A DNA stretch of 10,949 nt from Candidatus Methanofastidiosia archaeon (GTDB taxonomy: Archaea > Methanobacteriota_B > Thermococci > Methanofastidiosales > Methanofastidiosaceae): NCBI GenBank assembly GCA_003558335.1, contig PWMA01000108.1, forward strand, positions 1 to 10,949, written 5' to 3'. The notes under the pieces are model-generated. The model was not told where the DNA came from, made no database searches, and worked only from the letters and a program-made list of their open reading frames with translations. Below are positions 1-5,784 of the stretch, in pieces. Within the stretch, counting starts at the first letter, position 1. Every line of letters begins with the position of its first letter. The translations under genes were made by a program, and so were the position numbers.

Positions 1-11
1 TCTTCCGATCT
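1..11. other. Illumina adapter remnant at the contig edge
   Basis: The first 11 bases, TCTTCCGATCT, are identical to the shared 3' end of the standard Illumina read adapters (which end GCTCTTCCGATCT). An 11-base match placed exactly at base 1 is best explained by an untrimmed adapter. Genomic sequence probably begins at base 12, so anything inferred from the first 11 bases should be discarded. Confidence 0.88.
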
Positions 12-105
12 TGCATCTTGCTTAAATTTAAGTCTTGAATATAAAAAAGGAACTATGAGAATTCTTGAAAAAGCAATTGATAACTCATTGAAAGATCTTT
101 TATAA
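12..105 (+). CDS. C-terminal fragment of an unidentified gene, cut by the contig edge
   Basis: Frame 1 is open from the left edge to a TAA at 103-105. The real part reads about 30 residues and ends in an amphipathic, helix-like tail: RILEKAIDNSLKDLL. The codon choice and charged/hydrophobic alternation look coding, and the stop falls two bases before the stop of the convergent prenyltransferase gene, a typical tail-to-tail arrangement. The first codons overlap the adapter-like bases and are not genuine. The fragment is too short for me to name a family. Confidence 0.5.
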
Positions 106-107
106 AA

Positions 108-989
108 TTAAATTATATATCCCAATATCATTGCAAACATGACGATTGCCATTAAGAAAGAGCTCAGCATAGGGGAGCTCGTTTTTGTAAATTTATATGA
201 ACTATAAATGCCAAAAGGTATTGTAGTTAAAATAGCAATTCCAACTTTAGTAGGAAATACATTGCCCATAAATATTAGTGTAATAACGTACATTATAATG
301 ACTAAAATATAAAAAAGATAACGTGTATTATCTCCTAACTTTACTACAAGCGTTAATTTTCCAACGGATTTATCTGCAGATTTATCAAACCAGTGAACTC
401 CCAATAGATTTACAAAAACTACTAAGGATATTGGAATTAAGCTCATTATTGAATTAATTGTTATTTTACCTGTTTGTGCAGTATAGGCTATTAAAGTCAT
501 ACAAAACCCGCCTAAAATTGCATTGTCTAATTCACCCAAACCCTTTCTTTCCAATGAAAAAGGTGGCATTGAATATATCCATCCTCCGAAAAGTGCAGGC
601 AATACTATCAAAAGAATGATAAATTTTAAGATTCCATAATAAACTAAAATAAATGTGATTACTAAAGTTAAAAAAAGAAAGAAGATGGCAGAGTGCAACG
701 CCCAACTTAAAGGAACTAATCCTGAAGGCAATACACCACTGCCACCTGAATACGGAGTTCTTTTAGTTAAACTATCGGTATCAACATCACTATATTCGTT
801 AGCGTAGTGTCCCATCAAGGTTCCAAAAACTAATATTAAGAATCCATATATAGCTTTTGTTATATTTATTGTGCCAAGTTCATAATAAGCCATTGATAGT
901 CCAACAAGATAGGCTATAACACCGGCAACCAATACAAAAGGTCTTCCCATCTTTATTAATGCATATATTTTTTCTAATTTAGTAGACAT
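108..989 (-). CDS. UbiA-family prenyltransferase (MenA-like)
   Basis: A polytopic membrane enzyme that should transfer an isoprenoid chain from a prenyl diphosphate to an acceptor. Both Asp-rich motifs of the UbiA superfamily are present: N64-E-Y-S-D68-V-D70-T-D72 in the first cytoplasmic loop and D202-K-S-A-D206 in the second, the Mg/diphosphate-binding sites. The stretch YSGGSGVLPSG after motif 1 resembles the MenA (dihydroxynaphthoate prenyltransferase) branch more than the digeranylgeranylglyceryl-phosphate synthases, which usually have RPIPSG there. The segment PPFSLERKGLGE is also typical of the superfamily. At 293 residues with about eight or nine hydrophobic segments it is full length. 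No Shine-Dalgarno precedes the ATG; a weak TATA-like stretch at about 1014-1021 would place initiation at or next to it. The acceptor (quinone head group, lipid or other) cannot be decided: no other quinone-pathway gene is in view. Confidence 0.85.
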   Translation of the reverse strand: MSTKLEKIYALIKMGRPFVLVAGVIAYLVGLSMAYYELGTINITKAIYGFLILVFGTLMGHYANEYSDVDTDSLTKRTPYSGGSGVLPSGLVPLSWALHSAIFFLFLTLVITFILVYYGILKFIILLIVLPALFGGWIYSMPPFSLERKGLGELDNAILGGFCMTLIAYTAQTGKITINSIMSLIPISLVVFVNLLGVHWFDKSADKSVGKLTLVVKLGDNTRYLFYILVIIMYVITLIFMGNVFPTKVGIAILTTIPFGIYSSYKFTKTSSPMLSSFLMAIVMFAMILGYII

Positions 990-997
990 GATATTTC

Positions 998-1043
998 AAC
1001 TTGTGCAATATAGTATTAAACTTTTTTAATCTTTAAACAAGTT
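998..1043. repeat. Spaced 7-bp inverted repeat in the divergent intergenic region
   Basis: AACTTGT (998-1004) and ACAAGTT (1037-1043) are perfect reverse complements 32 bases apart, just upstream of the prenyltransferase start. They flank its candidate TATA stretch. This could be a spaced operator pair or coincidence in AT-rich sequence. Confidence 0.2.
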
Positions 1044-1160
1044 ATTATCAAAATTTATTATAATTCTATCATAATGTCAAATTATTAAGAATGGACTTTA
1101 TATAAAATTAGATTTTATAACAAGTCTTATTGCTATTTCATTAACTAATTATTAAAAAAA

Positions 1161-1199
1161 TTTATAAATTAATAATATATTTTAAGTTAGGTGAAAAAT
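1161..1199 (+). promoter_or_regulatory. TATA box and Shine-Dalgarno of the small membrane protein
   Basis: TTTATAAAT at 1161-1169 is a good archaeal TATA box; initiation would fall near 1190. AGGTGA at 1189-1194 matches the anti-Shine-Dalgarno and lies five bases before the ATG at 1200. The GTG at 1191, which extends the reading frame by three codons, is part of this ribosome binding site and not the start. Confidence 0.6.
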
Positions 1200-1418
1200 A
1201 TGTTATATCAGATAGCTTATTATCCTATTTTTGGATATCCTTTCATACTTCATTTAGGATTAATAGCTTTAATACTTTTTTTGATAGCAGTTTCAATATC
1301 TACTTTGTTTAAAAGAAGAGTAAAAAATCATTTTAAAATACATAGATTAATAGCAGCAATTTCAATAGTATTTGCATTGGTTCATGGGATACTAGGATTA
1401 TTGATATATTTGCTATAA
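1200..1418 (+). CDS. Small two-helix membrane protein with paired histidines
   Basis: I do not recognise a named family. From the ATG at 1200 the protein has 72 residues: a short N-terminus, a first hydrophobic helix at about 15-37, a basic linker KRRVKNHFK, and a second helix at about 50-71. Histidines sit at helix positions: H18 at the start of helix 1, H44 and H48 before helix 2, and H62 inside helix 2. H48 and H62 are separated by 13 residues, the spacing seen between haem ligands in b-type cytochrome helices, so a membrane haem-binding subunit is conceivable, but this is inference only. By the positive-inside rule the basic linker would face the cytoplasm, with both termini outside. It has its own promoter and ends 44 bases before the convergent phosphoesterase gene, so it looks monocistronic. 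Confidence 0.7.
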   Translation: MLYQIAYYPIFGYPFILHLGLIALILFLIAVSISTLFKRRVKNHFKIHRLIAAISIVFALVHGILGLLIYLL

Positions 1419-1462
1419 GGTATTAGAGAGTATACAAAAATATTACAATAGTAGTTCAAATT

Positions 1463-1840
1463 TTACTCACATTTGAATAACATCCAATTTTTATTTTCGT
1501 TTTTAAATTTAATAAGACAGTACCTGCCATTTAATTTATTTCCAGTTATATCTATAACTATCTTGTTATTTTCATTTTTTATAAGATTAAATGTTCCTTT
1601 GTCCCATATTTCAACTTTTCCTGCACCATACTGTCCTTTAGGAATTATCCCTTCAAAATTTGCATATTCTATGGAATGATCTTCAGTTATTACTGCAAGT
1701 CTTTTCACACCTTTTTCCAAAGGAGGGGTTTTTGGCATTGCCCAAGACTTTAAGACTCCATTTATTTCTATACGAAAGTCATAGTGTAGACGGGTTGCCT
1801 CGTGTTTCTGAATAACAAATATATTTTCTTTTTTGAGCAT
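1463..1840 (-). CDS. Stand-alone LigD-type DNA 3'-phosphoesterase
   Basis: Homologous to the 3'-phosphoesterase module of bacterial DNA ligase D, which removes 3'-phosphates and 3'-ribonucleotides from DNA ends before ligation. Several archaea carry it as a separate small protein, as here (125 residues from the ATG at 1840). Family blocks in order are FVIQKHEATRLHYDFRIE, LKSWAMPK, TEDHSIEYANFEGIIPKGQY with GAGKVEIWDKG, and a C-terminal NGRYCLIKF...WMLFK. The metal-binding and catalytic set is complete: H13, H19, D21, R23 and H55, with spacing identical to H42/H48/D50/R52/H84 of the Pseudomonas LigD domain as I recall it. A GTG four codons upstream (1852) is possible, but a TATA-like box about 26 bases before 1840 suggests a leaderless transcript starting at this ATG. 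No ligase, primase or Ku gene is beside it. Confidence 0.9.
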   Translation of the reverse strand: MLKKENIFVIQKHEATRLHYDFRIEINGVLKSWAMPKTPPLEKGVKRLAVITEDHSIEYANFEGIIPKGQYGAGKVEIWDKGTFNLIKNENNKIVIDITGNKLNGRYCLIKFKNENKNWMLFKCE

Positions 1841-1860
1841 TTTACAAACCACACTTTGGT

Positions 1861-1871
1861 TGTTATAAAAA
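1861..1871 (-). promoter_or_regulatory. TATA-like box of the phosphoesterase gene
   Basis: On the minus strand the bases read TTTTTATAACA. The centre is about 26 bases upstream of the ATG at 1840, the distance expected between an archaeal TATA box and the first transcribed base, so this gene is probably leaderless. Confidence 0.4.
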
Positions 1872-1913
1872 ATTATTTAATTATATTTATTAATCTTAGG
1901 TTCAATTAATGTT

Positions 1914-2137
1914 ATGAAAATTGAAATATTTTTTACTAGGAAAAATTTTGATAAAGAATAAAATGAAATTGCTGGAGAACTATTTCTGATGGATTATTTA
2001 ATATAGGTAACTTTCTCGCTTTTTTCTGGAATTTGCCAAAAGGAGTATATATGACAATGTATCGAAGACAGTTTTAGAGAAATAATGTAAGAAAATATAA
2101 GAATTTTGGCGAATTTGAAGAAATATATTCAATTTAA
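1914..2137 (+). pseudogene. Possible decayed gene in the 349-base gap
   Basis: The gap 1853-2201 has no intact gene. Its + strand shows broken coding-like pieces. An ATG at 1914 opens 15 codons (MKIEIFFTRKNFDKE) to a TAA at 1959. The same frame continues as NEIAGELF, and after a shift near 1986 a second frame reads DGLFNIGNFLAFFWNLPKG then VYMTMYRRQF to a TAG at 2075. It resumes as RNNVRKYKNFGEFEEIYSI and ends at a TAA at 2135. Local base use is less AT-biased than ordinary spacer here, and the residues look protein-like. I do not recognise a family, and a 30-codon open stretch is not statistically rare. Treat it as a candidate remnant with at least one frameshift and two internal stops. Confidence 0.33.
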
Positions 2138-2160
2138 AAAGCATAAAAAAAATCAGATAA

Positions 2161-2198
2161 TTTTATAATGGAACTAATTAGTTCTATTTAAAGGCGAT
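2161..2198 (+). promoter_or_regulatory. MFS promoter with a perfect 14-bp palindromic operator and SD
   Basis: TTTTATAAT (2161-2169) is a TATA box. It is followed immediately by the perfect palindrome GAACTAATTAGTTC (2171-2184), and then by AAGGCGAT (2191-2198), a near match to the AGGTGAT Shine-Dalgarno, four bases before the ATG at 2202. Initiation is expected near 2192, so a dimeric repressor on the palindrome would sit between the TATA box and the start point and block polymerase. The regulator gene is not in the window. Confidence 0.6.
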
Positions 2199-2201
2199 TC
2201 A

Positions 2202-3479
2202 ATGAAAAATCCAATGAAACTTGACTTTAAGAAGTATCGTTTGTTTATATTTTTGATTATTAGCTTCGGTTACCTTTTAGTTTTTTTTCATAGGACAGCG
2301 CCTGCTGTTGTTGCCTTGGAAATGATGTCTGACTTAAATGCCGGAGCAGTTTTAGTAGGTTTATTGGCTTCTGGATATTTTTACCCTTATGCAATAATGC
2401 AACTACCGACCGGGTTATTGTCAGATTCTTGGGGGCCGAGGAAAACTATTACATTATTTTTTTTGATTGCAACAGTTGGATCTATATTTTTGGGTTTTTC
2501 GTTTAACATCACTTCCGCAATTTTTGGAAGAGTATTAGTCGGTCTTGGCGCTTCGACACTATATGTATGTGCACTTAAAATTTTTTCACAGTGGTATAAA
2601 AGTCAAGAATTTGCTACAATGACTGGATTTTTAATATCTGTAGGAGGTATGGGATTGTTAGTATCAACCGTTCCCCTTGCTATATTATCAAATGCTTTTG
2701 GTTGGAGAGTTCCTTTCATATTAACAGGGATAATAACATTTGTCCTTGCATTATTTGTCTGGTTTTTCGTTAGAAACTCTCCAAAAGAACTCAATATGCC
2801 TTCGATTGCTGGTTCTTTGAGTGTTGCCGGATCTAGTTATGGTCAAAAAATGGGCATGTTTGAGAGTACAAAAAAGATACTTAGTCTAAAGGATTACTGG
2901 CCCATTTCTATTTGGATGTTCTGTACTATGTCCATATATTTGTCATTTGGTGGACTTTGGGGAGGGCCTTACTTGATACAAGTTTACAACATGACAAATG
3001 TTGAAGCAAGTAGGATTCTATTGATGATAGCTATAGGTATGATCATAGGAGGTCCGATGTTAGGATTGTTGTCAGATCGAATTATCAAAAGGCGAAAGAT
3101 TGTAGTTAACATATCGAGCATTATTTTATTATCAATGATGTCATTACTCTATTTTAAAACATCGTCTATTCCAATACTAGGGTTATATTTGATTTGCTTA
3201 GGGATGGGAATTTTTTCAGTGGGGATAGTCGGATTAGGTTATGCCTTGATAAAAGATCTATTTCCCATAGAAATTGCAGGAACATCGATTGGAATTGCTA
3301 ATTTTTTTCCATTTTTTTTGGGAGCTTTGTATCAGCCACTAATGGGGTACATCTTAGAATTGTACGGAACTATAGGAGGTTCTTACACAGTAATTGGTTA
3401 TCAAAATGCATTTTTAGTATTATTGATATCTTCCATAATTGCATGTATCTCTAGTTTTTTTATAAAAGAAAAACTTTAG
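2202..3479 (+). CDS. Major facilitator superfamily (MFS) transporter
   Basis: A 12-helix secondary transporter of 425 residues, the usual MFS length. The loop between helices 2 and 3 carries motif A, G71-LLSDSWGPRKT, and the second half repeats it as GLLSDRIIKRRK, as expected from the internal duplication. GRVLVGLGAS (109-118) is the conserved helix-4 region with its charged Arg. A basic stretch and a longer cytoplasmic loop at about 190-230 separate the two six-helix halves. The N-terminal FFHRTAPAVVALEM together with YFYPYAIMQLPTG places it in a common prokaryotic MFS subgroup of undefined substrate, so I do not name one. The start is fixed by a Shine-Dalgarno-like AAGGCGAT. The promoter palindrome implies substrate- or signal-dependent repression. 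It stands alone and converges on the TPR gene 21 bases away. Confidence 0.9.
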   Translation: MKNPMKLDFKKYRLFIFLIISFGYLLVFFHRTAPAVVALEMMSDLNAGAVLVGLLASGYFYPYAIMQLPTGLLSDSWGPRKTITLFFLIATVGSIFLGFSFNITSAIFGRVLVGLGASTLYVCALKIFSQWYKSQEFATMTGFLISVGGMGLLVSTVPLAILSNAFGWRVPFILTGIITFVLALFVWFFVRNSPKELNMPSIAGSLSVAGSSYGQKMGMFESTKKILSLKDYWPISIWMFCTMSIYLSFGGLWGGPYLIQVYNMTNVEASRILLMIAIGMIIGGPMLGLLSDRIIKRRKIVVNISSIILLSMMSLLYFKTSSIPILGLYLICLGMGIFSVGIVGLGYALIKDLFPIEIAGTSIGIANFFPFFLGALYQPLMGYILELYGTIGGSYTVIGYQNAFLVLLISSIIACISSFFIKEKL

Positions 3480-3500
3480 GAACTTTAAAAAATAGTCAAG

Positions 3501-4034
3501 TTACTTGGGTTTTCTTTTAATCTCTTCAACTGCTTTTTGGGACATCTCGTGAAGCTTTGAATCAAAAGTTTGCTCTCCTTTACCATCCTTATAGTAATAT
3601 TTAGAGGTTACTCTAGCTGAAGACTTATAAGCGTCTAATGCCATTTTTATATATTTTTTTTCTGATTTAAATTCTGAGAAAAGTTTATAGGTATTACCAA
3701 GATTATACTGTGACATAGCATGATAAATAGGATACTTATTTGGATCGTTTAATTTAATTGCGTCTTTGAGATATTCAATAGATATTTTTATATTCTTTTC
3801 ACTATCCTCATATTCGGCCATTGTACAATAAGCGATTCCAAGTGTATTTAAAATTTCTGAGCATCTGCCAACATGCCCTGATTGAGCAAAAAGAGCTAAT
3901 GCTTCCTCTAAAGCTTCTATGGATTTTTTAATAGAAGAAATATCTTTATTATTTAGTAACTCGTGGCCATTTTGGTATAGTTCATTTGCTTTTACAGGAT
4001 ATATATCGTCCTCTGATTTAATACCCATCGACAT
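3501..4034 (-). CDS. TPR-repeat protein
   Basis: A soluble, helical-repeat protein of 177 residues with tetratricopeptide-like pairs, expected to act as a protein-binding scaffold. Recognisable repeats include KSIEALEEALALFAQSGHVG followed by SEILNTLGIAYCTMAEYEDSE, the next unit ending IEYLKDAIKL, and YHAMSQYNLGNTYKLFSEF followed by IKMALDAYKSSARV. The C-terminal tail (KLHEMSQKAVEEIKRKPK) is basic and helical. There is no signal peptide or membrane segment and no enzymatic domain. Two in-frame ATGs (4034 and 4028) are possible. A TATA-like box at 4046-4059 would start transcription about at 4028, favouring a leaderless start at the second ATG, two residues shorter. Its partner cannot be inferred from the neighbours, which have separate promoters. 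Confidence 0.8.
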   Translation of the reverse strand: MSMGIKSEDDIYPVKANELYQNGHELLNNKDISSIKKSIEALEEALALFAQSGHVGRCSEILNTLGIAYCTMAEYEDSEKNIKISIEYLKDAIKLNDPNKYPIYHAMSQYNLGNTYKLFSEFKSEKKYIKMALDAYKSSARVTSKYYYKDGKGEQTFDSKLHEMSQKAVEEIKRKPK

Positions 4035-4045
4035 TAATTAAGACC

Positions 4046-4059
4046 GTATAAATATAAGG
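4046..4059 (-). promoter_or_regulatory. TATA-like box of the TPR gene
   Basis: The minus strand reads CCTTATATTTATAC. The centre is about 25 bases from the ATG at 4028, which supports a leaderless transcript beginning at or beside the tandem ATG starts. Confidence 0.45.
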
Positions 4060-4125
4060 TTATCGTATTTATAATTGAATGTATTTTAAACATATATTTA
4101 ATCATCAATAATTTAATATAGAAAC

Positions 4126-4160
4126 AAATATATTTGAAATATTAGAATTAACATTGGGTG
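4126..4160 (+). promoter_or_regulatory. TATA box and GGTG ribosome site of the nitroreductase-like gene
   Basis: AAATATATTT at 4126-4135 is TATA-like and predicts initiation near 4157. A GGTG at 4157-4160 lies five bases before the ATG at 4166. An upstream in-frame TTG at 4154 would lie before or at the predicted transcript start, so it is unlikely to be used. Confidence 0.45.
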
Positions 4161-4165
4161 TAAAG

Positions 4166-4798
4166 ATGGTGATTGAAAAAAATGATATTATTAAAAAATC
4201 AGAAGAACTACTTTCCTTTATGAAAAAAAGAAGAACAATTAGATTGTTTGATAAAACTAACATACCAATAGAAGTAATAGAAAATTGTATTGCTATAGCA
4301 GGTACTGCCCCAAGCGGAGCTAATTTGCAGCCTTGGACCTTTGTCATAATTAAGGATAAAGAAACAAAGAAAAAAATTATGCAGGAAGCAGAAAAGGTAG
4401 AAGAGGAATTTTATGCCCATAAGATATCTGATGAATGGAGAGAGTGTTTAAAGCCTTTAAATCTTGACGTGAGGAAGCCTTTTCTTGAGCAAGCGCCATA
4501 CCTAATATGTATTTTTACACAAATATATGGAAAAGATAAACAAGGAAAAAGGATAAATCATCGCTATCCTTTTGAATCAGTAGGGATTGCAACAGGTTTT
4601 TTAATTTCGGCTCTTCATCACTTAGGGATTGCTACCTTAACTTACACCCCTACGCCAATGGATTTTTTGAATAAGGTGTTAGGAAGACCAGAAAACGAAC
4701 GTCCCTTTCTAATACTTGTAGTTGGTTATCCAAGTTCCAAATATGATTTGCCACATATATCAAAAAAAGACCTAAATGATATACTTATTAAAATTTAA
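4166..4798 (+). CDS. Nitroreductase-fold flavoprotein, iodotyrosine-deiodinase-like
   Basis: An FMN-dependent enzyme of the nitroreductase superfamily (210 residues), normally a homodimer. The FMN-phosphate site is R22-R-T-I-R26 and the flavin loop is A48-PSGANLQPW57. Beyond the general fold it matches iodotyrosine deiodinases closely. The active-site lid has E79 and Y83, followed by K104, with the E-x3-Y and Y-x20-K spacing of Glu157, Tyr161 and Lys182 in the human enzyme (numbers from memory). A Thr (T161) in TYTP aligns with the Thr that contacts flavin N5, and LGRPENERPFLILVVGYP matches the conserved C-terminal block. In deiodinases the E/Y/K trio grips the zwitterion of a halogenated tyrosine. 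An ungapped correspondence across these residues suggests reductive dehalogenation of halotyrosine or a related phenol; the natural substrate in this organism is unknown. The gene is monocistronic, with its own promoter. Confidence 0.88.
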   Translation: MVIEKNDIIKKSEELLSFMKKRRTIRLFDKTNIPIEVIENCIAIAGTAPSGANLQPWTFVIIKDKETKKKIMQEAEKVEEEFYAHKISDEWRECLKPLNLDVRKPFLEQAPYLICIFTQIYGKDKQGKRINHRYPFESVGIATGFLISALHHLGIATLTYTPTPMDFLNKVLGRPENERPFLILVVGYPSSKYDLPHISKKDLNDILIKI

Positions 4799-4813
4799 AA
4801 ATATTCTATTTTT
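4797..4813. terminator. Bidirectional hairpin terminator between convergent genes
   Basis: AAAAATA (4797-4803) and TATTTTT (4807-4813) form a perfect 7-bp stem with a 3-base loop. They overlap the stop codons of the nitroreductase-like gene and the formyltransferase gene. Transcripts from either side end in a U-rich stretch, so one element can serve both genes. Confidence 0.5.
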
Positions 4814-5687
4814 TATGTGGATTCCAAAATTTCAACCCATAATATATTTTGCCACCTTTGCAAGCAATAAACTTTCCATTTGAGTCTTTATGTAGACTTC
4901 CTATATCAAAAGTGTGTTCTGAGTTTTCCATATTTTTTACTTCAACCCTCATAAATTTGCATAGTAGTTTATTTTTTATTAGAAGGTACTTCATATAATT
5001 TTCAGTACCTCTAAAAAAATGCCATAATCTTTCCAAATCCCAATTCCAATCTATTAGATTTAGATAGTCATCTTTTTTTACCCTTTTTGCACGAGGGGTT
5101 GGAGACTCTATCGGCTGTTTTTTTCTATTGACATTTCCCGATTCTAGATTATTGATTGACTCTATTAAGGCTAAAGATCCTACAGATTCAAATTTTGTCC
5201 TTAGCTCATAATACCTTTCTCCAAGATCAACTTTTACCTGTTTTTGAAGAATTATATCTCCTGTATCTTCTCCCTTATCAATGTAGTGAACTGTCACGCC
5301 TGTTTCTCTATCAAAAAAATAATAAGTCCAGAAAGTAGGAACAGCTCCTCTGTATTTTGGTAACAAAGCTGTGTGTAAATTTATAGTTCCTAATTTTGGA
5401 AAAGAAAAGATTTCTTCTTTTAATAAAAATGGCATAGAGTATACAACAATTAGATCGGGATTTTTTTCCTTAATCCAACTAAGAATATCTTGTTTCTTAT
5501 CTTTCATTAACAAATGAGGAATACCGTAATTTTTTGCTACATTTTTTACATTTTTAAACAGGGCTTTTTCTAAAATAGAAGATATATTTGAATTTTCTCT
5601 TGGTTCAATTATTCCTACAATGTTTTTTGACTGTATTAGTTTATTAAGAATTTCAGACTTTTTTTGAGTTATAATCAATATTTTCAA
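4806..5687 (-). CDS. Formyltransferase-family protein (FMT-like fold)
   Basis: Belongs to the 10-formyltetrahydrofolate-dependent formyltransferase fold shared by methionyl-tRNA formyltransferase, GART and sugar formyltransferases. The catalytic triad is present: N103 and H105 in INLHTALLPKYRGAVP and D141 in GEDTGDI, preceded by TGVTVHYID. The N-terminal strand MKILIITQ starts a Rossmann-like domain, and IDWNWDLERLWHFFRGTE near residue 215 begins an FMT-C-like domain. Archaea do not formylate initiator tRNA, so a sugar-nucleotide or small-metabolite acceptor is more likely; no sugar-pathway gene is adjacent. Start choice: AAGGTG (5694-5699) is a Shine-Dalgarno six bases before a TTG at 5687, giving the family-like N-terminus. 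The GTG at 5696, three codons upstream, lies inside that site but remains an alternative. It converges on the flavoprotein gene with a 7-base gap. Confidence 0.82.
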   Translation of the reverse strand: MKILIITQKKSEILNKLIQSKNIVGIIEPRENSNISSILEKALFKNVKNVAKNYGIPHLLMKDKKQDILSWIKEKNPDLIVVYSMPFLLKEEIFSFPKLGTINLHTALLPKYRGAVPTFWTYYFFDRETGVTVHYIDKGEDTGDIILQKQVKVDLGERYYELRTKFESVGSLALIESINNLESGNVNRKKQPIESPTPRAKRVKKDDYLNLIDWNWDLERLWHFFRGTENYMKYLLIKNKLLCKFMRVEVKNMENSEHTFDIGSLHKDSNGKFIACKGGKIYYGLKFWNPHKK

Positions 5688-5723
5688 TTTTTGCACCTTG
5701 TATAGATGCTCTAATTTTTTCTT

Positions 5724-5736
5724 ATAAAAATATATC
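5724..5736 (-). promoter_or_regulatory. TATA-like box of the formyltransferase gene
   Basis: The minus strand reads ATATATTTTTATA. Initiation would fall near 5703, leaving a leader of about 16 bases that contains the AAGGTG site before the TTG start at 5687. Confidence 0.4.
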
Positions 5737-5753
5737 TTTTTTACAAATAACTA

Positions 5754-5763
5754 GTTTTTTAAA
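5754..5763 (+). promoter_or_regulatory. TATA-like box of the YbaK-family gene (leaderless)
   Basis: TTTTTTAAAC is centred about 27 bases before the ATG at 5785, and no Shine-Dalgarno lies between them. The mRNA probably begins at the start codon. Confidence 0.45.
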
Positions 5764-5784
5764 CAAGTTCATATTTTAATTTTT

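Noticed and set aside
1473..1679. 68-codon open frame on the + strand
   Set aside because: It lies wholly antisense to the phosphoesterase, whose family motifs and catalytic residues are clear; its own translation shows no domain.
2041..2077. Eight-codon leader peptide after AGGAG at 2041-2045 upstream of the MFS gene
   Set aside because: The spacing to the MFS start is over 120 bases, no attenuator-like hairpins follow, and the stretch fits better as part of the decayed frame at 1914-2137.
2603..2794. 63-codon open frame on the - strand inside the MFS gene
   Set aside because: Antisense shadow of conserved transporter helices, with no promoter or ribosome site.
4105..4420. Two overlapping open frames on the - strand (4105-4347 and 4208-4420)
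   Set aside because: Antisense to the flavoprotein's conserved FMN-binding region; low-complexity translations with many Phe and Ser, as expected from reversed AT-rich coding sequence.
5156..5338. 60-codon + strand frame inside the formyltransferase gene
   Set aside because: Antisense to the catalytic block; no independent start signals.
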